Assembly: GCA_020746995.1 (NCBI GenBank)
Contig: JAGPXD010000006.1
Span: 2,604,001 to 2,668,000, forward strand
Direction of reading: 5' to 3'
Length of the DNA stretch: 64,000 nucleotides
Source: Plectosphaerella cucumerina
Lineage: Eukaryota > Ascomycota > Sordariomycetes > Glomerellales > Plectosphaerellaceae
The position numbers and the translations under genes were made by a program. Position 1 is the first letter of the stretch. The number at the start of each line of letters is the position of its first letter. The notes under the pieces are model-generated. The model had not been told where the DNA came from. It did not search any database and was given only the letters and a program-made list of their open reading frames with translations. Below are positions 21,564 to 32,760 of the stretch, piece after piece.

Positions 21564-23080
21564 ATGGGCTCGGCAGGAAACTCGCACTCGCTGAAGATCA
21601 GCACGGAGAGCTTGGGTAGCCTGCTCCACGACAGCTGTCAGTTTGGCGCCGCGCACAGATGGGGGAAGTAAGTGGCTCTCTCCCACCTCTTGACTCATGG
21701 GATGGTGTCTGACACGACGCAGGGCATCGACCGAGACGGGCATGGCCCGGCTCAGCCTTGACGACTCGGACAAGCAGGTCAGGGACTGGTTCCTGGAGCA
21801 GGCCAAGGCCATCGGCTGTCAGACGTACTTTGACGAGATGGGCAACCTGTTCGCGGTACGCCCCGGCAAGAACAAGATTGCCGCGCCCATCATGATGGGA
21901 TCACATCTCGACACGCAGCCCACTGGTGGGCGGTACGACGGCATCTTGGGCGTCATCTCCGGACTTGAGGTCCTGCGGACGCTGCATGCCAACAACTATG
22001 AGACCGAGGGCCCCATCGGTGTCGTCAACTGGACAAAGTAGGTTTCGGATAGACCTCCGGCGATTGGAGCTCGTCGACTGACACGTGCTCGTGTAGTGAG
22101 GAGGGTGCGCGGTTCCCAAAGATGGCCGTCTCATCCGGCGTCTGGGCCGAGACGATCCCGCTGCAGACGGCATGGGATCTCCGAGAAGTGTTGGCGCGCG
22201 ACGGTAACCCCAAGTCGATGAAGGAGGAGCTCGACCGGATCGGCTACCGCGGCGAGCGGCCAGCATCGTACAAGAGCAACCCGTTCGCGGCACACTTCGA
22301 GCTGCACATCGAGCAGGGCCCGATTCTCGAGGACGAGGGGCTCAAGATCGGCGTCGTCCAAGGCGTCCAGGCGTTCAAATGGTTCAACATGACGGTCCGG
22401 GGCCGCGACAGCCACGCAGGCACGACTCCGCTATACGCGCGAAAGGACCCGGTGCTGTGCGCGAGCAAGCTCATCGTGGCGGCGAACAAGGTGGCGCACG
22501 AGTTTGGCGGGCTCGCGACGACGGGCATCTTCACCACAGACCCAGGCACGGTCAACACAATGTCGCACACGGTCAAGTGGACGCTCGACGTGCGGCACAC
22601 CAAGGACGAGGTGCTGGCGCAGATGATTGCGCGGTGCGAGGCCGAGTTTGACCGCATCTGCAAGGACGACAGCGAAAAGGGTTGCGAGGTCGAGTGGGAG
22701 CTGCTGGTGGACAGTCCGGCGGTACACTTCCACCAAGACTGCATCCGAGCGGTGGAGGAGAGCGCGGCCGACGTGTGCTCTTCGCTGGTCGAGGCGGCTG
22801 ATGGGAAGAAGCTGTGGATTCCGATGATCAGCGGCGCGGGCCACGACAGCTGCTACACGAGCCTGAGGGTGCCGACGAGCATGATCTTCACGCCCACGCG
22901 GTCGGGTATCAGCCACAACCCGACGGAATACTGCTCGCCGGAAGACTGGTGAGTTTCGGAACCTTTGCTGCGAACTTTTGGACGGATGGACTGACCATTT
23001 GCAGCGCGCTCGGTGCCAACGTGCTGCTCGGCGCGGTGTTGCGGTACGACCAGCTACGCGCCACGAGGGGGGAGCTTTAG
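21564..23080 (+). CDS. M20 family amidohydrolase (allantoate / N-carbamoyl-amino acid amidohydrolase type)
   Basis: Four exons (21564-21667, 21723-22037, 22097-22948, 23005-23080) join in phase to give 448 residues. Dinuclear metal-site motifs of the hydantoinase/carbamoylase M20 group are visible: GSHLDTQPTGGRYDGILGV, WTNEEGARFPKM (formed across the second intron) and HFELHIEQGPILEDEG. VRGRDSHAGTTPLYARKDP starts the lid/dimerisation domain, and SGAGHDSCYTS with SRSGISHNPTEY-like TRSGISHNPTEYC contributes the last His ligand. The length matches the family (about 410-450). Likely substrates are allantoate, ureidoglycine, beta-ureidopropionate or N-carbamoyl-L-amino acids, and I cannot choose among them by eye. 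Its divergent neighbour is a Dal5-type importer. Confidence 0.93.
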
Positions 23081-23998
23081 GTGCAGGTGGCGATCAGCGG
23101 TGGAGGCGATGATTTGTATGATTGAACGGCCTAGGAAGGCCATTGCCTGTCAGCTCGATGATGGGAATTACCGCACATCATGATGGACTCGAGCGGTGGC
23201 GGAGGTTGAAGGTGTTCTGTGGGCGGTTTGTGCTGCGTCAAAAATTAGGCCAAACTCTCCCTTTGGCGGTGAAATTTGGGCGGTGAAGGGGACGAGGACA
23301 GGGACAGGATTACCTAACCAATAAAACCGTCAGCGGCATGATGCCCGACGAAGGGGCTGTGTCCAAGCACATTACTAGGGGAGATGCGCTAAACTTTATC
23401 CTGCCGTCAGTGAAAGGACGGAATCCTCGAATCTCCGTCGGACTTGCAACGGCCATCATTAGAGTTTGAACGTCCAAACTCTTCACGTTGCGCCCCCTCC
23501 TCTTTGACACCGCCTGGTTGACATTGGGTTGCATCCCGACATCCCGCTTACCCGGTTGCCAATTAGATGGTGAGGATGTATCCGGACTTCCAGCCGTCGA
23601 CCGTCTCAAGGGCCTCGGAAACGGGGAGTTGGGTACGAATCGTCGCCGCATCTCGACGGTGCCAAACCTCGACGGGCCAAAGTGACCCCGCGGTCCCCTC
23701 GCAATAACCCGAGATTGGATTCCCATCGAGCATGTGGAAGGGGCCGACAACTATCCCATCATTGGGGAAGGTTTCTCTAGCCTGGCCAGCTACTTCAAAC
23801 CGATCCAACGTGGCGAGGAACAGTCCGCCATATCAGGCCGCTCTCATGACTCGAAATCCCGCCGACAGCAAATCCCATCACCCCCGACTCCCTGCTCTTC
23901 AACCCATTCCTCCCCGTCCATCTCATTCTGGATAAAGTAGGTCAATATCACTTGCTTATCTTACTCGCTCTACGCCAAATGCTCTCACCTCCAGAAGG
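23081..23998. other. intergenic, no gene seen
   Basis: About 0.9 kb between the amidohydrolase and the second rhodopsin-domain gene. Short frames here lack recognisable features. Confidence 0.4.
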
Positions 23999-25450
23999 AT
24001 GGGGTTCCCGTTTTCCGGAGGCCACAGTCTCGCCATCGCCGTGTGCAATATCACCCTCTCGTCGATAGGACTCATCATTGCGTCCATTCGACTTCACGTC
24101 GCCAGGGTCACGGGAAGATGGAAAGCTGATGATAGTGTGTCACCAGCCCCTTTCTACCTTGTTTGACGTCTCCTACGCCGGTGCTGACGGTAGTACCTAG
24201 CGTTGATGGTGGTCGCCGTGGTACGTCCGTAACAGCGGTTGGCACCACCCTCCGCCCAAAAATTTCTGTGTCGACCACTGACTGATTTCTCTGTCCTCTT
24301 AGATCTTCAGCTCGGTCCAGGGAGCTTGGACTGGCGCATGTACGTAACAGTTCAAGATTGGTCCCTCCCGTCCAACTGTCGCTAACGGTCACGCCTAGCT
24401 GGCTGGCTCGGCTCAGGAGCCCCGATGAGCGAGATCACGGTCGAGCAGCTGAAAAGATGTCTTTACGTATGTTTTGCCAGATGGAAGAGACAGTATTGTC
24501 GGAGAGCGCCTCTAATGAACCCATGCAGTACACGAGATGGATTGGGGTTCCATTCTACAACCTTGCCACTGTTGCTGTCAAGGCGTCGGCGTTGATGTTC
24601 TTTCTCCGATTCACCAGCAGCAGGCGTTTTCGATGTGTCGCCTTTACTACAATTGGCATAACCGTCGTCTCTGGCATTCTCAACATCGTCGGAACCAGCG
24701 TAGGATGCAAGGACTTGCTGAGCAAGTGTCCGATCACGGCTCGCGTCTACATCATTACCGCTTCCACAAACGTCCTGACCGACATCATCATTCTCACCAT
24801 GCCCTTCTTCATTCTCGCGCCGATGAGAACCATGGCCACTCGGCGGAAGATGGGGCTCACGTTTGTCCTGACGACAGTGGGATTGTTAGTGGTTCCTTTG
24901 CTGACGATGCATTGCTTTCGGGCACCTTTGCTAACGCCCATGTTCAACAACAGCGTCGTTGGCGTCAGCATTTATCGCCTAGTTGCCATCATTGCTCTCG
25001 TCAACCCACCAGACTTCAGCATTGCCTGGGGTTGGAACATCTTGTGGAGGTAAGCCGGCAACCGAACCCCCCTGGACCCTGCTGCCCTTAGACCATGGCT
25101 GAACCCCCTTCCGCAGCTGCATCGAGACACAAGTCAGCTTGATCTGTGCCAACCTCCCACAAATGCGCGCAGCATACAAACGATACATCCACGATTCAGG
25201 AAGCCCGCAGCTAGGAATGCTTGGGTCGATGGTCGTCAATATCTACCACATGAGCTCTTCCTTGAAGACGAAGATGAAGGGCGGCGATCACACCATCACC
25301 ACCGCGCATTCCCCGACAATACCAATAAACGGTGGTGCGCGATCGGTCAATGGCCATGATCATTCCACGAACGAGGAGTCGTTTCATGAACTTCCTACAA
25401 TCGAACAGGCTTACTTCCCGAGTCATCGTTCGGATGGCCCAAAGGATTGA
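23999..25450 (+). CDS. Pth11-like rhodopsin-domain integral membrane protein
   Basis: Seven exons (23999-24134, 24201-24220, 24303-24339, 24399-24466, 24529-24884, 24954-25049, 25117-25450) join in phase to give 348 residues. Exons 2 and 3 are only 20 and 37 nt and fall in the second membrane segment (ADDTLMVVAVIFSSVQG). Family marks are WKADD, LKRCLY-YTRWIGVPFYNLATVAVKASALMFFLRF, GCKDLLSKCP, the STNVLTDIIILTMPFFIL helix, GFVVGVSIYRL (spliced) and WSCIETQVSLICANLPQMR, the end of TM7. A polar tail follows. It is paralogous in type to the gene at 5237 but not a close copy. A membrane sensing role is the family expectation, not shown here. Confidence 0.9.
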
Positions 25451-25596
25451 GCCGAGGAACCCGACCTAGGTAGCACTGGAGATAACCAGAAATACAAAGC
25501 TCGCGCATCTTGAGTTCCTTGAGCTAGCAGAGGTTTGCAGCAGGCGGACCCGTGCATGTCCGCAATGTGGAGGAGGGGGCACAGCGAGCGAAGTGG

Positions 25597-27484
25597 CTAC
25601 ACCGCGGCCTTGTCCCACTCGGCAACGAGACGCTCATAGACCGAGGCAGACTCCAGTTCCGCTGGCGGCGTAAGCGTCTCAGCGCTGCACCCAACAAGCT
25701 CGCGGACGCGCTGCCCACGGGGTGTTACACTGCACTCAAAGGGCGCTAGGTTCAAGGTCAGCGGCGAGGGCACTGTGTTTGATGCGTGTCAGTTGTCTGT
25801 CTCCCTCATAAGAATTGCCGTGATACTCACAGGTCTTGAGCTGGGGAAGCCCCGAGGGCCCGGGGTTGATGTCAAAAGCCCAGAGTATACGGCTGATGAC
25901 GATGTACAGGCTTGAGTTGGCGACCTGAAGGCCAGGACAGGCGCGACGGCCAACGCCAAAGGCAAAGTGCTTCTGCACGGCAGCCATGCCATGGGCGTGC
26001 AGCGGGTGGTCGGGCGGGAGGAAGCGAGCTGGAAGAAAGCGGTCCGGGTCCGGATAAGTGGTCGGGTCGTGGTGGACGCCGTACAAGTTGGCGATAACGG
26101 TGGTGCCCTGCGGAACGTGGGAGCCCCGGTATACGTCGTCTGAAGTTGTGGCGTGGGCGACGCCAAGGGGGCTGACAGAGGCCCAGCGGTGTAGTTCCTG
26201 GACAAGGGCCTCGACGTAGGGAAGATCCGGACGGTCTTGCCAGTCGGGCAGCCTGTCAGGGCCGACGACCCGGTCGATCTCCTCGCGGGCGAGGGCAAAG
26301 GCGTCCGGGAAGAAGAGAGCGGCACGGAAGAACCACTGGAGGGAAGAAATTGTGGTTTCTGTGCCGGCGGAAAGGATCTCGGCGACGATGCCGACCTTGT
26401 CCTCGTGACTGAAGCGGTTAATGTCGGGTTGGTCAAGGAGCCGAGTGAGGAAGCAGTCCTGGGCGGTGCCATCGGCGTGGCGGAGAGCCATGCGGTCATG
26501 GAAGAGGGATCAGAAGCCGACCCAGCGGCGGCGCATGCGGTCTGCCTTTTCGCGCCAGGGGGCGAGCCGGTCCGGCAGTACATCGAGGAAGGGGAACCAG
26601 TCGGTAAGCCAGCAGCCGGGGGAGATGTCTTGGGGGGCAGAGGTCAGCCATGGCCGTTTGGTTCATGACGGAGTGCAGCAGCTTCATTGAAAGAGGAGGA
26701 GGTCACACTCACGTTGCCAGAAGAGTGTCATCTCCTCACGGATGCGTGTAGGGACGAAGCCCTCTGCGCTCTCGTGGCGAGCTCCAAGTCTACCTCAGGA
26801 GGTATGGTCAGTCAATCTTTCCGGTCACCATGCAAAGAGGGTACGGGGGAAGCGCACAACATGCCGAAGGTTACGCTGCTCGAGTACCGAAGCATCTCTT
26901 GGTAGAACAGCTCGGGTTTCTCTTGTAGTTTCAGTAGCGTCACCCTGCTCTCAAACTCCTGGTACGGCTGGAAGACCTTGGCCCCGGGGCCGCTGAGGAG
27001 TGTCTGGAGGATTCTCCTCCTATCCTGCCAGTCACGAAATATCAGCAATGCACACGCACATAGGGATGAACAGCCAGGACGGGTGCCCATGAGAACTAAG
27101 AGTGCTCACCCTCCACGGCTCCCCGTACGGCAGCATGACCCCCCGCGAGTCGCCCACAACCCTGTGGGACTGCGCTGACGTTAGCGGGCGACTGTTGTAC
27201 AGGGCGCCCTTCTTGTAAAAGACGTCTTCAAAGGCCTCAGCGCCGCCGAAGACAACCACGGGCGTCGAGCCGACACGGTACGAGTAAAAGTCACCGTGGA
27301 GGCGGCCCCATCGCGTCAGCACGGAGTAGGCCGCCTTGCCGCGGAGCTCGCGCCAGTTGCCCAGGAAGGGGAGCGCGGGAGGGCCGGGAGGGAGTCGGAT
27401 GGCTTTTCTAGAGTTGTTGTAGGCGGCGTAGGCGATAGCAAGGACCGCGAGGACGACGATCCAGGTGATGGGAGGAGACTGCAT
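25597..27484 (-). pseudogene. cytochrome P450 monooxygenase with an in-frame stop codon
   Basis: Five exons (27484-27110, 27024-26858, 26789-26713, 26628-25831, 25772-25597) join in phase to 531 codons, the normal P450 length. The N-terminal membrane anchor ITWIVVLAVLAIAYAAY is followed by LPPGPPALPFLGN. I-helix LSAGTETTISSLQ, ExxR (ELHRW), PDRFLPARF and the heme loop FAFGVGRRACPG are all intact, as is the C-terminus LAPFECSVTPRG. Near 26492-26495 the reading RRRWVGF-TGA-SLFHDRM contains a stop where P450s of this type have Trp (a TGG to TGA change). No GT donor allows it to be spliced out. Everything else is conserved, so the loss is recent or a base-call error. It is divergent from the SDR at 28073. 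Confidence 0.82.
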
Positions 27485-28072
27485 GGCTGGTGCTGGTGGT
27501 ATGTATCGTGGGCGTGATCTGTATGGTGTGTAAGTGGCGGGATGTATGCGGTCTGGAAATTGAAGGATCGTGGAGTCGCGGCTGAGAGGTGGACAGAAAC
27601 ACAGATAATGTTCAGGACGGTTACTTTGGGTACATGTAGGTAAGTAGGCCGGGTAGCATCTTGCATTCGTTCCGAGCTATGAGCATCCTCCAAGCCGGCA
27701 TATTCGACACCCATTCCGGGCATCATTCTCACGACATGACTTGCGATTACAAAACACTCCGGTCCAGATGCCCGAAGGCCGACCCGTCGGCGTTTCCACA
27801 TCGAGTCGCCCCGAACCATCGAGCACGCGGAGTGGGTGCGCCATCACGACATTGACGCTAATGTCCTTCAGCAGGTCTGGCATCACCGGGCGGCGGCGTG
27901 CCCACTGGAGTTCGTACAGAGATAGCGGAAGCAGGACCAGCAGCAAGTCCCCTAAAGCCAGGGGCCCAGAGCCCGCCTGAACATGCTGTCTCGATTATGA
28001 GAATAGGTCTTCTCGACGCCGACCCGACCATTCATCCCTCAAAGCCATCCCCAGCTCACCCCCATCTGCATC
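27485..28072. promoter_or_regulatory. shared upstream region of the P450 and SDR genes
   Basis: 588 bp between divergent start codons. No gene is seen. Probably a bidirectional promoter. Confidence 0.4.
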
Positions 28073-29046
28073 ATGGCCTCATTGCCCCCGGATGCCCGCT
28101 TCCCACGCGTCCAGACCCCGTGCCACGGCGAGGCCACATCGACTCCCCTCCTGTTTGACCTCTCCGGCAAGACTGCGCTCGTGACGGGGGGCAACGGAGG
28201 CATCGGCGGCGGGATGGCTCGCGGCCTAGCAGAGGCCGGTGCCGATGTTATCATCATCCAAGTCCCCGGCGACACTTCGTCTTTCCCAGCCCAGCTCGCT
28301 GCAGATACTGGCCGGCAAGTGGATACATACGACTGTGACCTGGCCAGCCCGGATGCCATTCGGCAGACGGTAGACACCATACTCGAACGAGATCACCGTA
28401 CCATTGATATCTTGTGCAACGTTGCCGGCATCAGTGGCGGCTTTGTGCCCGTGCTCGACGAGAACGACGCTCATAGAGAACTGGTCAGTCAAGGAAAGCC
28501 TAAGGATGAGAGATACTCCATCTTTCTGGCTTCACCTGTGCTAATGCCGATGAATCTCAGGTCTTCCAAATCCATTACCACGCCGTCTACATCCTTTCAC
28601 AGCTCATCGGCAGGCACATGGCCCAGCGCGGCCGTGGTGGTAAGATGATCAACATCGCTTCCATCGCCGCAGACAAGGCCATGACGCACTTCTCGACGTA
28701 CGGGCCCGCCAAAGCCGCTGTCGCCCAGCTGACCAGCTCCCTCGCCAACGAGCTAGCCGTCTACAACATACAGGTCAACGTGCTGTACCCAGGGTGAGTG
28801 AACCCTCTTCCAAGGGTGACATATCACTACTTGCTGATCCGTCTCCCTAGCTGGATCCAAACACCCATGTCGGCAAAGAGTTTTGGAGATGAAGAGAAGA
28901 GCGCCAGAGTAGTAGAGACCATTCCATCCGGCCGCTGGGGGAGGCCAGAGGACTTTAAAGGGGTGACGGTGTTTCTTGCCAGCGCGGCGAGCGACTATGT
29001 GACGGGAGCTAGGATCCATGTTGATGGGGGAACTCGTGGTGTGTAG
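28073..29046 (+). CDS. short-chain dehydrogenase/reductase (classical SDR)
   Basis: Three exons (28073-28483, 28561-28793, 28851-29046) join in phase to give 279 residues. The NAD(P)-binding motif is TALVTGGNGGIGGGMARGL. CDLAS supplies the Asp before adenine, and NVAGISGG replaces the usual NNAG. The catalytic Ser and Tyr-x-x-x-Lys are in INIASIAADKAMTHFSTYGPAKAAV, and LYPGWIQTPM is the PG motif. The C-terminus RWGRPEDFKGVTVFLASAASDYVTGARIHVDGG is typical of gluconate/2-deoxygluconate-dehydrogenase-like SDRs. It should interconvert an alcohol and a ketone. It sits between a P450 and an esterase, so it may oxidise a hydroxylated intermediate of the same pathway (inference). Confidence 0.92.
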
Positions 29047-29196
29047 AAGCATTGGACGACAAGTCCTTCATCTCCTTAAGAAGCAATGACCAACGACTGT
29101 AGTATTTCTGGGTATACCCATCCTGACTATCAACCCCCGAACTGCCCGGTGCCCATTGACTATGCCTGTGACATGTCCACGTCCGTGTCTCATCTG

Positions 29197-30353
29197 CTAC
29201 TCCGTCGACTTGATCCACCCTCTCAGATCTTCCTGCATTGCCAGCCGCCACCTTTCCGCCGATGGCAGCGTCGGGAGAGACATGAAGGCATGAGGAACCC
29301 CCGGGTAATCACGCACCGTGGTCTCGACCCTACGCTGAAGGTCAGCAGCCGCCTCATACGCTTCCACTCGACATACTCACCCCACGCTCCTCAGCTTCTT
29401 CTCCATCAGCAAGCCTTCGTCCCGAAGAGGATCCAGCCCCGCGATGTGAAACGACACAGGACACATTCCCACGAACTCTTCCGCCGGCACCAGCAGCGGC
29501 GAGCACATCGGGTGCAGCGGGTCGGGCTTGTACAAGTCGACGAAACCCCGTAGCCGCGCGAGGTTCAGGAAGGGTGCATTCGCGTAGAGGTCCAGCGAGC
29601 TCGGGCCGCGCACGAGGTGGGAGGGGAAGTGGTCGGGGTGGACGGTCGAAGGCGTCCCGAGGATGAGACCCCTAATCTTGGGGCCGTTGGGGCCCCCTCC
29701 ACGAGTCTGGGAGAGATGGCGGAGGGCGACGCCGATGGCGAGACAGGCTCCGGCGCTGACGCCCCCGACAAACACGCGGTCCGGGTCAAGGCCCTGGCGG
29801 ATGCCGGGCCCGTCTACGGCCCATCTGAAGGCAGCCCAGGCGTCGTCAACAGGGGCTGGGAAGGTCCAGCGCGGCGTGTGGCGGTAGTGCACGTTAAGCA
29901 CCGCGACGCCGACGGCGAGGGCAACCTGACGGCAGTGAGGGTCCTCGGTCTCAATGTTTCCAAGATGGAAGCCGCCGCCGTGGAGGCTGATGTAGAGGGG
30001 AAGGAGACTGAGGGATTTTTGGTCTTTTTCGTTCTGATCAGGCCGGTACAGACGGGCAGGTATGTGTTGGCCGTCGGTCGTGGGGATCAGCAAGTCGGTC
30101 ACGGAGAGTCCGGAGGCTGAGGATTAGTTTTTCAGCAGATTCTCATGACATGAGACCCAAAAGGGTACATGTACGTACTCGGGACGCCGAGGACATCGGC
30201 GAAAACCCTGGCCGTCCTGGTGTTGGCCGTGTCACGGATGTCTTCGAGCGTGGCCGTCGGTGAGGGCTGAGGACGTTTCCATGTCTTTTCAAACTGCGTC
30301 CACTCGGCACTCGGGTCTGGCACTTGGAAATGAACTTGCGCCAGGTCGGTCAT
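29197..30353 (-). CDS. alpha/beta-hydrolase, HSL-type esterase/lipase
   Basis: Three exons (30353-30179, 30116-29381, 29329-29197) join in phase to give 347 residues. The oxyanion motif LPLYISLHGGGFHLGN (HGGG) and the nucleophile elbow VFVGGVSAGACLAIG (GxSAG) identify the hormone-sensitive-lipase class. FHIAGLDPLRDEG carries the Asp and DYPGVPHAFMSLP, encoded by the third exon, the catalytic His. No signal peptide, so probably intracellular. It likely hydrolyses a small ester or lactone. The 5' half overlaps no other gene. It is convergent with the SDR at 28073, with only 150 bp between stop codons. Confidence 0.92.
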
Positions 30354-30774
30354 GGTGGCTGCGCCGAGGAGAAGAGGAGGGCGGAGGATGGGGGTGCTGC
30401 TGAGTTGAGACGAGGCGATTGCTGAGGAGATAGGGGCGAGGCGCTGGATGAGTGAACATTGCAGAAGCCGGCCGGCCTGTGGTCAAAAAGTCCCCAGGGT
30501 CATATCTGGGGTGTCCAGTGCTGCTGGGTGTATGGTGTTCCGTCCTTGTGAGAGCGACAAAATGGGCATCGCCGACGCCGAGAGGGGCCAGGGCAGGGTA
30601 CCTCCCATGCAGGATTTGGAGGGGCCATGGGCTGGGGCATAACTTGAAAACTTCGCCAAACAGCTCTACGTCCTATGATTCTTGGTCCGCCTGTATTTCT
30701 TTCTGCCGCGGCTCGATGTCAAAGGGCTCAGTAAGATTGATGAGTACACTGAGATCATGTGCATCCTTCCGCCC
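30354..30774. other. intergenic
   Basis: Upstream of the esterase and downstream of the FAD monooxygenase, both on the minus strand. No gene is seen. Confidence 0.35.
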
Positions 30775-32204
30775 CTAAAACTTCTCAGCGTCATGCCCAA
30801 ACAGCCAGTTCCTCCGCTCACTGTGCCCCCAGAAGATCGGATTTCTCTCGTCGTTCCTCGTGATCCATTCATCCCTCTCCCTCTGCTCCTTCCCATCCGG
30901 GAGATGATACGCCTCCTGTAGTAGCCTCCCCGCCTTTTGCACCTTCGACGCCCTCGGCTGCCGTATCTCCTGGTACCTGACGAGGCTCGGCCTCAAGTCT
31001 CTTGTGTCTGCCGTCCGCAACACCTTTCGGAGGACCGCCGCATCTTCACAGGCCATGGCAGCCCCTGATGACATGTACGGCAGCATTGGGTGGACGGCGT
31101 CGCCAAGCATGACGGCCTTTCCGGTGGGAAAGACCCAGTTGTCGACGAGGTCGAGATCGTAGAGGCGCCACTTGAGGAAGTCCTGCAGAGCTCAGGTTAA
31201 CTTCTCGTCGAAAATATCCATGGTCGGGACGGAAAGTGAGGCTTACTCCCGATAGCTCGACGAGCCTTCTCACTCGCGGCTCCCACCCCTCGAACCGCCG
31301 CTGCAGCTCCGAGTTATCTGACACGACGACTTTGTTCTCCCCCTTGGCAAACGGACGCTCATGCATCGACGCTTCGGAGCAGCAAAAAACGACGTTGTAG
31401 ACCTCGCCGCCACGCACAGGGTAGCCGATGACGTGGGCCTCGGGGCCACACCACGACGTGACCCACGGCTGTGAGATAAGGTCGCGCATCTCCGGGTCCG
31501 CGAGGAGATCCTGGCCGGGAATGAGGATGCGGTAAACAATGTCGCCCGTGTCTGTGGGTGGCAGCTCGTGGCCCTGGAACGCCGCCCGAGCACTGCTCTG
31601 CACGCCTGTCAGGTCAGTCAGTCAGGGATCTTGTCACCGCATGAGTACATGTAGCTCATGGCTCAGACTCACCATCAGCGATGACCAAGAGATCTCCATC
31701 TACCCGCTCGCCGCCGTGTGTCAAGGCAGCCGGGGCGTCCCAGTCATACTCCTCGACGCGCTGTCCGCCCCTCACCTCGACGCGCAGCGCCAGTGCCCTC
31801 GCCAGGAGCGCCGAGTGAAAGTCGGCCCGGTGCACCATCAGGTAACTGCCGCCAAAGTCGAGTTCAGGCACGCCGTGGGGCATGTCGGCCAACAAGGCGC
31901 CGTTGTCGTAGCGCAGGAAGCGATTGCCGTTGGAGTGTGTCTTCTTGAGATACGTCGTGTCGACGCCCCAAGCGCGCAGGATGCGCGAGCAGTTAGGCGG
32001 GATTCGCATTCCCGCGCCCACCTCGCCAAACGTTGTGGCCTGCTCGAGGACCGTAACGCGATGGCCGTCGAGCGCGAGGCCGATGGATGCGAGGAGCCCC
32101 CCGAGTCCGGCCCCAACAACGACGATCGAAAGCGGGTGAGGTCCGGAGGGAGCATCGGAGGCTGGTTCAGGGGCGAGTTCAGGGGTCGACACAGGGGCTA
32201 CCAT
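30775..32204 (-). CDS. FAD-dependent monooxygenase, salicylate-hydroxylase-like
   Basis: Three exons (32204-31673, 31605-31247, 31182-30775) join in phase to give 432 residues. SIVVVGAGLGGLLASIGLAL is the GxGxxG FAD motif, followed by VTVLEQ. GEVGAGMRIPPNCSRILRAWG is the aromatic-hydroxylase signature, and LLVIADGVQSSAR (spliced) is the DG motif. VMLGDAVHPMLPYMSSGAAMACEDAAVL is the GD motif that binds the FAD ribitol. These are group A flavin monooxygenases that hydroxylate, sometimes with decarboxylation, aromatic acids using NAD(P)H. It is transcribed divergently from the Zn2Cys6 regulator at 32761. The predicted acceptor is an aromatic or enol-containing ring, but the exact substrate is unknown. 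Confidence 0.92.
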
Positions 32205-32760
32205 TATGAAGATAGGGATTTGTCTGGATCTGTCGTTCGATGTCTCCTGTTCCTTGATTCAAGGTAATTCAAGCAACAAGGCCGTACTAGGAGACACTGG
32301 GGTTTCAAGCTGCATCCCCTCACGTCTTGGGCATCTTGACCGAGGTTATTAGCCAGCCACTGGAGCCACCCAATGAGCTTACTGCTGTTTGCTGGGCGGG
32401 CTCCTGAGCTGACCTGCTAACTCCAAACGGCATCGCCGAGCCCTACTAGTCCAGTACCTGACCGAAGTAGCCTGGCCAGGGCTGCATCAAGGGATGAGGC
32501 ACACCAACCGGCCACTGTACGTACCAAGTTTGCGGGTCGGCCTGCAGCCCTCCGCGCCTCAACTGTCGTCCCCATCCACTGCACCGAACCATCTCCAGGG
32601 TCCACTGTCGCCATAGACCACCACCATGTCGCGATCCCGATGCCCTGACGTCCAGCATCTTGAGCCAACCCGCCCGCCACCTCTCCAAGTCGAACCAGAT
32701 CGCCAACGGAATTTCTGACAACATGAAACCTCACGATTACTCACAGTTCCCACCCCCGAG
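32205..32760. promoter_or_regulatory. shared upstream region of the FAD monooxygenase and the Zn2Cys6 regulator
   Basis: 556 bp between divergent start codons. No gene is seen. The arrangement suggests that the regulator and monooxygenase share control. Confidence 0.4.
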
